From: Hirudinaria manillensis
Taxonomy: Eukaryota > Annelida > Clitellata > Hirudinida > Hirudinidae
Direction: 5' to 3'
Length of the DNA stretch: 64,000 bases
Assembly: GCA_034509925.1 (NCBI GenBank)
Contig: CM067526.1
Location: 2,771,001-2,835,000, forward strand
Shown here: positions 1 to 11,700 of the stretch, one piece after another
How the letters are laid out: each line of letters starts with the position of its first letter
Position numbering within the stretch: the stretch's first letter is position 1
Made by a program: the position numbers and the translations under genes
Notes under the pieces: generated by a model
Database searches by the model: none
What the model was told of the DNA's origin: nothing
Seen by the model: only the letters and a program-made list of their open reading frames with translations

Positions 1-1055
1 GGTGACCTAGGACGCTTCACTAAAGTGAAGCGATGCCCGATTATCGATCACAAGTTTAACTAGTACAGATTCTCGTCGTCATCGTCGTCGTTATCAACAA
101 CAACAACAACAACATCATCATCATCATCATCATCACCATCTTCATCATCGTCATAGTCATCATCTTCCTTTATTCATCCGAATCAATAAAGCTGTCATAA
201 GGAATCTGAGGTGACATGTTAGTTCGCAATTTATTTTCATTCCGTGGACCACAACATCAGACCTTTTTGCTGGCTCCAAGTCCATCACTTGATTAGGACA
301 ATTGCAAGGAAATTTATAATTGAACGTCGATGGAAAAATCTGGAAAGAGAATCGAGGAAGTCCGTGCTTCGGCGGCTGGAAAGGGGTATAAAAGAGCCTG
401 GAATTGCTGGAGTTGAGACATTTCTTTGCCTGGAGAATTCCGAACTGGAGGAGCGTTCGTGTTGGTTGACAGTTTTTACTAATTACTAATTATAATTATA
501 ATTAAATGAAAGATTATTCTCTTTTAAATGATATATTAAACGTATATTCTAAACTCTCATTGGTCTAAGAATGTCGCGATTATCGGAGTTTTGTAGTTGA
601 AAACATGTTTGAAAATGTAAGATTTAATGTGAGGAGGAACATGAGATAAAATATCAAGTGAATGCTTTGCACTTGTGTGTGCATGTGTGTGTGTGTTCAG
701 GGTCTTAACATTTATTCTGCATTTCATCGCAAAATATTCGCAAAATATCTTTCCAAACGCCTGGAAATCTCTCGGGCGGAATGAGGGATAAATGAGAAAA
801 ATATATTTCCATTTATTGAATCTTTGGCAGCTCAGAGCAAAATCTCCTGCTCTGAAAAGAGCAAAAGACGAATGTTCCTGCATTTTCCATCAAACTCTTA
901 GGCTTTTTTGCTTCGGGGAATCGAAATAAAAATGCGAATAATACAATTGCTTCTCGATTGCGCACAAAAAATTCTGGCACAAGCGGTAAGGTGCGAAGTG
1001 CCCGCTCAATAGTTTCTCATAAATTATGCTAATGTCTTAATTAACATAACAACAA
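1..1055. other. Non-coding start of window with CAT/CAA microsatellite
   Basis: No gene is supported. A CGT/CAA/CAT trinucleotide tract runs from about 71 to 165. A short TG-rich tract lies near 675-700. The open frame at 244-489 has no recognisable protein and no convincing splice signals, so I leave it out. Confidence 0.5.
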
Positions 1056-1097
1056 ATGCTAATTAGTAATTACTTCCTAATTCGTAGATATTTCCTT

Positions 1098-1458
1098 ATC
1101 GATTCAGACGTGCAAAGAGCTACCAGGAGCAATCAGAAACAAAGTCTAAGCACGAATCCAGTATTCGTCAGTAACAGTCGTTCTCGCCCAATTCGTCTGC
1201 CGGTTTTACCGCCAACAGCTGTTTGCATTCCTACTCCGGACACATCCGGACGAGATTTCGAATCCAGTTTCAACAGCAAAGACCTAAATAGGCTACCAAC
1301 TGCGCAAGTCATTAAGAAAGTCTGTGAAGAGGAATGTTTTCATCGCTAATGCAGTTCCGTTGACAATTTCCAATCCATCAAACTCCGGGGAATTAGTTGA
1401 ATTAAAGGATCCAAATCTCAACAGTCATTCGTCTAAATCATCTCGTCGGACTGATAGT
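1098..1458 (+). CDS. Possible upstream exon of the 2.3-12.7 kb gene, frame broken
   Basis: A plausible acceptor (ATCGATTCAG, ending near 1108) opens a frame with coding-like, Ser/Pro-rich composition that runs to a stop near 1349. A second overlapping frame (from 1324) continues to a strong donor, AGT followed by GTAAGT at 1459. The two frames do not join, so either there is an indel or a small intron I cannot see. Joining the second frame to the acceptor at 2275 gives an in-frame stop before the ATG at 2349. It may therefore be a 5' UTR or alternative exon. Function unknown. Confidence 0.28.
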
Positions 1459-2348
1459 GTAAGTGATCCACTTTTATCCGTTGCCTTGTTTATTATTATT
1501 TTTTTTATTATTTTTTAATTTTTTATTTTGTTTTTTTTTACAAATTGGAAGCAATTTCTCTGCCTCCTCGCTAATGTAGTTGTCCGTGTTGTTTGTGTTG
1601 AGTTGATGCGAGTTACTATTATAATTATTTATGATAATTACAATTACAATTATTATTATTATTATTATTTCAGTTATGTGATATAATTATTATTAATCCT
1701 AACTTCTCATGACAACCAAAAATATTCCCCTTTTCTGTGAATCCAGGTTCCCCTATTCGTGACTATTTTAATGAAAAGCATTGTCTTGAAAAGTAAGATT
1801 AAAACGAAGTAAAACCACCAGCAACAACAACAAAAGTTGAATAACAAATTTTTATTTGAATTAAAACATTTTTTTAAAAAACATTTGTAAATTATTTTAA
1901 AAATATTTATAAATTATTTGCAAAATGTGTGCAAAATATTTGCACCAGCTCGCATCCTCACTGAATCTCCAGTTTCATTTTCTCACTCTTTCAAGCAATC
2001 CCATGGATATTAACGACGAATATTTTGAAATAATCCTTTTAAGTCGCTGAACTCAAGAAATACTTTTAATGAACAAAGTGAGAAACGCAAAAAACAAAAC
2101 AAAAAATAAAACATGCTAAAATCCGAAAATAAATATTAATATTATTATTATTATTCTTTTATTATTTCAATTAGCAATACTTTTATATTCTTTATTGCTT
2201 AATTTATGATGATTAATTGCTATAATGACAAAAAATTCAGCGATAACTCATCCGAATTATCCCAGCAAATCACAGGAAGCGAATAAAAACCTCTACTCCG
2301 ACCACAGCGACTACAACGACCGCAAGCCGCCACTGCCGCCCTAGCGAC

Positions 2349-5300
2349 ATGGAGCAAGAGGTGCATCCTTCGCAGTTACTGTCTCCAAACGGCGAGAATG
2401 GAATCTATTCCTCGTGTTCAGAAGCTTTCGATGAAATTCTTTCACATCTGCCAGAAGCAGCAAGTCCAGCGCCCAAGGCTGAGTTGGATGTTTTGAGCGA
2501 CGACGATGAAGACTCGTCGCCGGCTAAGAAGGAAAAGTCATCGTCGTCGTCGTCGACCTCGTCGGTCAAGGTGGAGAAGGTTGGAAAACAAGAGAAGGAG
2601 GTTAAGAAAACCGAGGAGGAAGAGGAAGAAGATGAGGTTTCACCTGAACTCCCGATGTTTATCCAGGACTGGAAGTCGGCGGAGAAATTTGAGGTGAAGA
2701 AAATTTCCAGCCGGAAAAGCGACGGAGAGGTCACTAAGGACACGCCGGAAGTCTGGAAAACCATCAACGGAGACGCCAATGCAGCAGACGACATCAGTCT
2801 CGTCGCCGCCCTGCACGACGCTTCAGTCGATGAAGTGACGTCTGAACATTCCGTACAGAACGAGGTCCACGTTGTTGATCGATCGATGGAAGCGAGAGAC
2901 GATGTCGGAGCGGAAATTGATCTGGAGTCAGGCGCACTGCAAACAGAGTTCCGTGATCGACTCGACCAGCCTCCGGGGAAAATGGAAAAGCTCGAAAGCA
3001 ATGAGGAAATGGCCATGACTGTACTACAACAACAGCAAGAACAAGAACAACAACAAGAGCAAGAACAACAGGACACAGTCTTCACGGTTCAATTCCAAGT
3101 CTCGGCTTCTATAGTCGAACTGCCAGACGACGAGAATAGTACAGACGACGACGACGTTACCAGCAAGAACGGATCCGAGGAAACCGTCCTGAGAGATGAT
3201 CACAGATCCACTTCCGGCGAAACTAAATCATCTCCCGACGACGTCATTTCCACCATCATAGACGACCAACGAAGAAATCTCGTTAGGAAGGATAAGGATG
3301 ATGAAGAGGAGGAGGAAGAGTACGACGGGGCCGCGGACAAAACCTACGTCTACGAAATTTTCCAGCCCGTCCAGAGCTCAGCTGACATCCAGACCGGAAC
3401 CTCGTCAAGGTCGAACGAGGCGCACCTGACGAGGGTCATGATGCGGATCAGGGACCAGGAGATTGACGGATGCATCGAGAGGAGGACCCTGGTGAGTTGA
3501 GGAGCTTGGGGAGCCTGGTGAGTTGGGGAGGTTGGGGAGTCTCTGGGGTGCCTGAGAGACGCTGGGGAGTTTGAAGAGCGATGGAGAGCGTTGATGCGTG
3601 CCGATCACAGCTTAAGTCTCGTTTCGGTGTATGGGCTTCACATCATTTTTTGTGGTCATATTTTTTTTATAATAACGATATAATAATTAATAATAATGAC
3701 AATTAACAGAAATATTTGTTCAATATTGATATTCATTTTTTGTTACTTCGAATATACATACCATTTATTTTCAGGATTTGTGATATATTTAAATCTGCCA
3801 TAAAATTCCACCGATTTAGTTTTGCATTCGTAATCCAATCGAGAGTGTGGGCTTTAAAAAATATTTCGTCGAATTAGTAAATATAATTATTAAAAATAAT
3901 TTTTTTTTGTTTTTTTTTTAAATTCAAAATCATTTCCTGTCGACGGATAAATTCAATTACGAATCCCCCTGTAAAAAGTTTTCCGTAAATTTTTTTCCTG
4001 AGGGAAGGGATTTTCACGACCAAAAACTGAAAAAAACTGGAAAAACCCAGGAAACAAAAACACCTTTTTCCACCTCCTTGGACGTGACGGACGTGACTTT
4101 CTTTCCAGCTTTCGATTTTTCAGGATTTTCCCAAAACCTCTGCTCCTTGGGTGGTCAGAGGAGTTTGAAAGCCCCTCATAGTCAGTCACTTTAATTGCTG
4201 TGCTCTGTCACTCCCAAGTCATCAGCATATTCATGAGCCTATCAGGCCTCTTCCCTAATTATGACGTTATTATTATTATTTTTTTTTTTTTTTTTTTTTT
4301 TCCTTTATTTTCTCGGCCAAAAAAAATCATCCAACAGCAAACGCGATCATCAAACACCTCAACTAACATCCACTGTCCCCCATCCGGGCCCGAGATCACC
4401 CCGGGACATACAACCGCATTCCCCAGCGCCAACAACACCGCGCTATAAACAAGCGACATCAACCATAATCAATCACTATAGTCCAATTCGCCGGCGCCAA
4501 CGTTTATGAGTTCTGCGCTTATGGAATTTCCACATAAGGTAGGTGTCCAGCAAAACCGATGTTGCCAGGTACATCATGCCGTTTCTGGACAGACCGATGC
4601 CCCGCCATGACAAGTAAGATCTGGAGGATATTACACCTCTGAAGTTGCATACAAAGGCGGTTACTATGATCTTCGGAGAGATAGCACCCCCAGGGCTATT
4701 GTTAGACATCCAGATGTGGATGTCTTTGGAGTTATATTTCCCTGTCTTGGATGAGTGGACCTCGTCCAGTGAGGCGGTATCAGAGACAATGGTGACGTCG
4801 CATACGATTGAATCGTCCTTACTCCACGCGACTAGGTCAGGGACTCTGATGCCTTCCTCAACTGGTATCCTTCGTTTCCAGCCGATGGACGAGGTTGTTG
4901 TGCCTCTCTCGTCTCGATACATCCATTCCTGGACAAACCTGGAAAATGTGATCCAGGCTCTCGGTGACTCTGCAACCGGCGTCACACTTGGTGTTTACCT
5001 CTGGATGATATCTGGAAACCCGGAGATTGCATGGGAGGACGCCTGCTCTGACCTTTAAGCACTTTAAGTAGTCACTCGGGAACAATCTTGAACGCCCATC
5101 CGCGATCCATTCACTGATACCGACACCCTGGAAAAAGGACTGGAGTCCAAATCCGTCTACCGAGCTGTAAAGGCTCTCGAGAGTCTCTTCCTTAAGTCGT
5201 TTTTTGGCTGACGACTCCGAATTTAATTGCCCGAACTTCCTGTGTTCTCCAAGGACGATGCTGTTGTCCTTTAGAGTGTCGAGCAAGAATTCGTCTTCAT

Positions 5301-7356
5301 TGCTTTTCGAGCGAGCCATCATAGATCTCATTCTGCTGGTTCTGATGAGTGGAACCCACTTTCTGAGCTGCAGTAGTCCCAATCCACCAAATTTCAGCCC
5401 CGCATGGAAGAAGGCGGTCGGCGTGTCTTTTGGGAGGCGCAGCCATTGCCTGACGGCAGATCTTACTTTCGTGTCTGCAGCCTTTAGAGATTTCAAAGAG
5501 ATTTTATTGAAGGTAAGATAGTGCACGAGGCTTGGAATAAGGTTCGATCTTAGGGTGTAGAGTTTTTGATTTGGCTTTAAAGGAGCTCTAGATATTGCAT
5601 GCAAGGATTTATGCATTCTGTCGCCTAGTGACGCGTATTTCATTTTTGGGCCAATGTCAATTCCAAGATATCGGTAGGTGTCGAGAATGTTCATTGCCTT
5701 GATTGGCAGCTGGCTGACACTGAGGTAAGAATCCGGGTCAACAATCCAAGGACTGTTTTTCTTTTGCACTTTCGCTCTCAGTGAAGAACATTTTTGGGCA
5801 TTCATAATTAGTCCAACTTTTGCCAGAGATTCCTCGACTTGTTTCAACAACATCCTCATTCCAATATCAGTAGAGGATAGCAGGATCAAATCATCTGCGA
5901 ACGCCAAATAATTGCATTTGACTGATGAACTAACATCGCCAGTCACACCGATGGATTGGTCTACTTCTGACATCACCATGTCGATAACCGCGTTGAAAAG
6001 TAGAGGAGACATTGGATCTCCTTGCCTGACTCCTCTATTAACTGGTATGTCCCGACTCAATTTGCCTCCAATCTTCATTTGAACTGAACAATCGCGGTAG
6101 GCCTCTGAAATGTATCTCAACAAAAAAGGAGGAGTTCCCAATCTGTGAGCCGCTCTTACAATGGACTGGTGTGAAACCGAATCGAAGGCTTTGGTCACAT
6201 CAATGAACGTGAGATTGAGATTCTGTTTCTGTTCCTTCTTTTTCTGTATGATTGCTTTCACGAGCCATATATTATCCGCCAGGCCATCACCGTGTCTGAA
6301 AGCCTTCTGACGATTTGAGATGGACCAGTGTGCGAGCATTCTCTTGCTCAGCAATCGGTGAAATAAACGACCGATGATTGATCCCACCGTAATTGGTCTA
6401 AAATCCTCTGGCTTCAGACTTTCTTGTTTCTTTGGAATGCAGGTGACAATTCCTTTCCTGAGTGCATCGGGAGGGCATCCAGTAAATAACCAAAGCGTCA
6501 TGTGAGTCGCCAGGTCCTCCGGTGCAATTTTGTTCAGATCAATTTTTTTCATGCCGTCAAAGCCGGGGGCAGAATCTTTCAATCCTTTTGCCGCGTGAAT
6601 GATTTCATCGACCGTGATTGGAATGTCCATTTCATCGATAGGCTCAATCGTTTCATCCAATGGCCGGGAGTCGGTTTTGGAAGCTTGAGTGAAAACCTTC
6701 TCCCAATACTCCACCAATGTTTCATCGGAAGGACATACTGCATTTTTCTCGTAGTCACCTTTCATTACCGTTTGTGCCCCAAGACTTGGACTTTTCCTAA
6801 ACAGCTGCTGGATCCTCGCATACTGCTCCTTCCGACGCCTCTCTTTTATCGCACGCTTTGAGTTGCGATTGATCCATTTGACGAATTTGCGGCCACTTGT
6901 TTGCACCTTGTCTTGCTTCTTCGTCTGATGTTTCTTTGCCACTTTTTGAGTCCTCTTCTTTGACACTGTTATGCCAGCAATCCATCTCTGATATTCTATG
7001 TTGATAAGTGACCTTTTAATCTCGTATACCTCAGTGGAATCAATGAGCGAACTGAACTCTTCATCAGACAATCGAAGAAAAAATCTTCTTCTTTCAATGA
7101 ATTGCAAGGGACCAATAATATTTTCTGGGTCTAATGCTTTGCAACAGGCTGAGATACCAGCATCGGCCTTAACGTCTGCCATTATAATATTTGAGAGAAG
7201 ATGACGATATTGAGGCTTATTTCTAATCACTTTTATAGCATCCACACTGAGGGAGGGAAATTGCTGCTGAAGTGAGAGGTTGATTCTGTTTTTGTGTGTT
7301 CCCCCAAGACTAAGTTCAGCCTTGGCCAGTACATTCCATGACTCAGTGTTATGCAA

Positions 7357-7392
<36 letters not shown>

Positions 7393-8670
7393 TATTTTTT
7401 TATTGTCCATTTTCCACTGGATAATTTGTATAAATATATTGCAATATTTGCATAAAATATGCATTGAAGAAATTTACGACGTGGCTTTAAGAGAAGGAGA
7501 ATAATGCATCAGAGTGGAACTATGGTTTTTATGTTGGTGATGACGAAGACGACGATGGTGATTTTCATTTACAACAATAATAATCGAATTTAATTCTAAA
7601 AACGAATTATAATATTATTATTAACACATAATAACAATATTATGATATTAACAATATCAATGTAAAAGACTAAATAAACTAATTTTATCATAAAAAGCTA
7701 GAGAAAATTGAGAATTGATAAGAATCTAAGGAGGTACCTACGACGTTGATGACGTAACAATGACATTCACCAAAAAGCCCAGTCTTTCAACATGAGAGTC
7801 CCAATCCGTAATTACAATTCATTCCTTCCAATCTGGTCAGAAAACTTCAAAGGTAAAATAAAATAAAAAAATCTTTTCCTGAAAGAAATATTTTTATGCA
7901 GAAAATATTATTTTGCATAAATGAAGAAAAAATGAATAATAATAAAACGAATATTATTCGATAATATTTATTAAAAAAAAAGACCCATAAGAGATGAAAG
8001 TGCCAAGTGACGTCACAAGATTTAAAATGACGTCACAGGAATCGAATGAAGGAGGAAAAAAGAGTTTGCAATTTCTTTGCGATTTTTCGCGGTTGTTTTT
8101 TTCACGTCTGATTTCGGGGAAATTTCTCGCAAGTCTTTCTGAAAATTGTAATAATTATGTAATTATAAAATATTATTATTATTATTATTATTATTGTGGT
8201 TATAAAATAGAATTACAGTAATTCTTGTAATTATACTTTATTATAAATATCGTAATTCTTAAAAATGATATAGTAACGCTTCCTATGATGCTTCCTGCCA
8301 TTTCGTCTCCAATGCTTTCAGTGAATATAATTATTATTGTTTCCGAATATTATTACTAATCGTAATATTTTGTAATTGCAATATATATATATATTTCATT
8401 TAAATATTACAAAGTGTAATATTTCCTTTAATTCAGAATGAAGAGACTCCATCTGGTCATCCTAAAGAGTTAAAAGAAGAGATTATGAAGAGGTAAACTT
8501 TGAAACAGTTTTAAATGTTTAAAAACATAATAGCTTGAGTAATTCACTAATTATTACAAATATTAATAATAACAACAATGTAATTAATAATAGCAATGTT
8601 ATTATTTTGTTCCATGATTTTTTGCTTAAATATCTTTAAATTCAATTATTTTAGTTAGGAATTTCAGGAA

Positions 8671-8742
<72 letters not shown>

Positions 8743-11700
8743 ATATTATTATTAAACGTGCTTGACGAGAAGAGGTCTCCTCATATTTGTTCGTAATAAT
8801 TTGTTTGTCTTCCCAAGAATACATTGACGAAAATGATGTTTGCAACCCAATGTCGGGCAAACATTGGCTTGAGAATTGAATCAAATCCAGATCTTTCAGG
8901 GCTGCTGACAAACACCACCTCCGTATCGGTTGTTACTCTTTCATTTTCTCTTCCATCCTTTTCACAGCATCTCTGAAATCGAGCATGGAAGGCATAGAAT
9001 GAGATTTCAACGCCTTCTAGATTCGAACAGCTTTCCCTTAAAATATGGCTTTTGTATTTTTTTTTCACAATTTTTTATCCTTCCTCGGGAAATTCTAAAG
9101 AAAGTCTCGAATGAATGGGTTCCGCTCAAGAGATCATCAATTAAGGATTTACGCCGCATTTTATAATCTAAATCAGGCCACGCAATTTTTCTAGCGCTTA
9201 ATTTTAGTTATAAAAATGGCAGTGAAAAATCATTCCCCACAAGATGCACATTCTTGGTCGAAGCAAAAAAAATCGATTTCTTAACAGTTTATTTTTCAAA
9301 AGAGTTTCTCTATTTTCGAAAACTTCTGAAAGAAAACACCTCTCTGTATTTCAAAAACTATAATTCTTGAAAAGAGTTGAGATATAATTTTCCAGTTTAT
9401 ATACGAAAATATGTTCAGAAATAGACCCAAGAAAATAATATAATTGCATAATATTGTAATCACATAAATTATTTTGGAGGCATGCACTCAATTTCGCAGA
9501 GAATTTTCAATAGAAGCAATATTTGTCTCATCCGGTACGCTATTCGGTTGGCATGCCGCCATAAACAAGAATCGTCTGCTCAATGTTTTGCTTGGAACTC
9601 GGTGCAGAGCGATTCAATCGACTGGATTTTTAGAGCGCAAAGTTTATTAACGAATCGTTTGCCACGAAAATTCGCAATGTTTTTGAATTGGACATGTACC
9701 AACCATGACCTTTTTTTTGAAAATATTAAATTAGCTATTTATTTTAAATAATTTTGCTGAATATTTAAGAAAAAAGCTTTTAAAATGTTCCTGAATCTTC
9801 GGAGATTTCATCAACAAATGGTCTTTGAATACTAAATGAGAAGAAAGTGCTCATCTGATTATCTTTTTATTCCCACCGAAATGCGATTGCTCAATCAGTG
9901 ACCCCCTGACCTCTTTACAAGTCGTCTGATTGGACGGGAGCTAGCGAGGTTTCCTCGGGCTTGTTGTGTCGAGGTCAGATTCCAGGAGCACATGCCAGGC
10001 ACATCAGTGATCCGTGAAAGTTTATTTCCTTCTTGCACAAAAGATGCACGATCTGTACTTCAGGCTACCATTCGTGCCTCATTCCCGATTCTTTGCCAAT
10101 TTTTGCTTCGATTTCAGGAGAAAGCACTCGTAAATCATGTTCATTGATTCATTTAAATCGTTAATTTAAGAATTATTTTAAAGATTTTTATAGATTAATT
10201 TTACAGGTTGATTAACAGATTTAATCATGACTTTTCCAGCACCTCCGTGGTCCAATCGGAGAAGGATGAGGGGAAGAAAGCCGCACGCAAGACCCCCGAA
10301 GTGGATAAAGCAAGCGAATTACTGGAATCAGACAACAAATTTCACTCCGATATTAATCAAAAGGACGCAGACAAGGTCTCTGTTCACGAAAAGTCTCCCG
10401 CAAAGCAGATTCCCGTTGATAGACCGCCGTCTGTCGACGGAGTGAAAGGCAAGTTCCAAGAAGAACACGCCGTGAAAACGAAGCGAACCGCAGTGGAACC
10501 GGACGTGGCGACAAAGACTTCAACTGCCGCCTCGGAACGTGTCGTCGAGGCTGCAAAGAAAAGCCGAACTCCGTCGACCTCTTTGCCTCTCGTGATCAAA
10601 GGAGAGAGCACCAAGTGCATCAGAGATGAAGAAATGCCGGCTCCGAACTCCACGAAAGCTCTCCTGGCAAAGTTCAAGTCACTGGAGCGTGAGAATTCCA
10701 TGCAGCGACTGGACAAAGACAAACACCCTCGGACCACCAGGTCTTCGAACATGACCCTTTCGACCTCATCCCTGAGCGGAAGTTTCGACCGCCACTCCCA
10801 CTCGTCCGGGAAGCAGTTGGCTGGAAGGCACCAGGCAACGGTTGGGGCGGAGTCGACCTATCCTCTTGCAACAAGGTGATTAATTTCGCAAAGAGCCAGG
10901 AAATAAGGGGATAATAAGCCTAGTGCCATAATAAATCTCTGAAGGAGAAGATTACGAGAACCGACCAACTTTTTCTTTCAATCTTTCAAAGAAAGATTTC
11001 TATTTGTTAACTTACGACCTTCGATTTCAGGATGTGATTAGTGATGCCAATCATTCATGCAATCACTTCGTTCAAGTTTCAAATGAAATGGAAAAAAAAT
11101 CCACGTTTCCACGGTTGAAAAGCTCATTCAAAAAATATTTTCAATAGTTTTAGCTTTAAAGATTTTTAAAACTTTAAAATGTACGACGAATGTTTCGATT
11201 GTGAAGCAATGACCAGCACTCGACGACCACAATCATTCTCTTCTCAGGTCACCATCAGAATCCGTGTGTTCGAGTGACTGGGACACTGAAAGCTTTGGAA
11301 GCGACATCCTCCAGCAGCATCTCCTTCAATCCACCCAACATCTGACGTCAAAGGAAGGCGAAGAGGAGAGCGTTCTCCTCACAAAGAGCCTGTTGGCTCA
11401 GTGGAAATTGCTCGAGGAACACGAGAGAAGATTGAAGCAGTTGGAAAAGTCCGAGAAAGGTTTGACAGGTGAATGAAACTGTATTTCAATGCCACTGCAA
11501 TGAACGTTAAATCGGTGATTAATTCTACGTCGATGTTGAAATTCTATTTAAGAAAAGAAAGCCAACAGATTTTGCAAAGATTTAATATATCCCTGGGAAA
11601 AAAGCAATAAATAACTTTTTTTTGCAGCAAGCGACGCGAAAATCAGATCAAGGTCTCTTGGGAGACTTCAGAGTTCGATCGAAAAGAGGATCAGCCTCCT

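Larger units (their letters stand above)
4280..7356 (-). mobile_element. R2-like RLE non-LTR retrotransposon, 5'-truncated, in an AAT microsatellite
   Basis: Read on the minus strand, an AAT tract (7357-7392) runs directly into element coding sequence. The element ends with AATAAAGG, about 20 A, then four TAA units (4270-4300). Between them are a reverse transcriptase, a CCHC-like knuckle and a restriction-like endonuclease. This is the layout of R2-superclade elements with one ORF and a C-terminal RLE. The usual N-terminal zinc-finger region is absent, so the copy is 5'-truncated at the microsatellite boundary. It lies in the first coding intron of the 2.3-12.7 kb gene, antisense to it. I see no long target-site duplication. 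Confidence 0.8.

Noticed and set aside
2405-3085. Minus-strand 226-aa Ser/Cys-rich open frame
   Set aside because: It is the antisense shadow of the acidic, Glu/Gln/Ser-rich exon 2349-3491.
9482-9751. Open frame of 89 aa in an intron of the unknown gene
   Set aside because: No splice signals, no family, and AT-rich intronic context.
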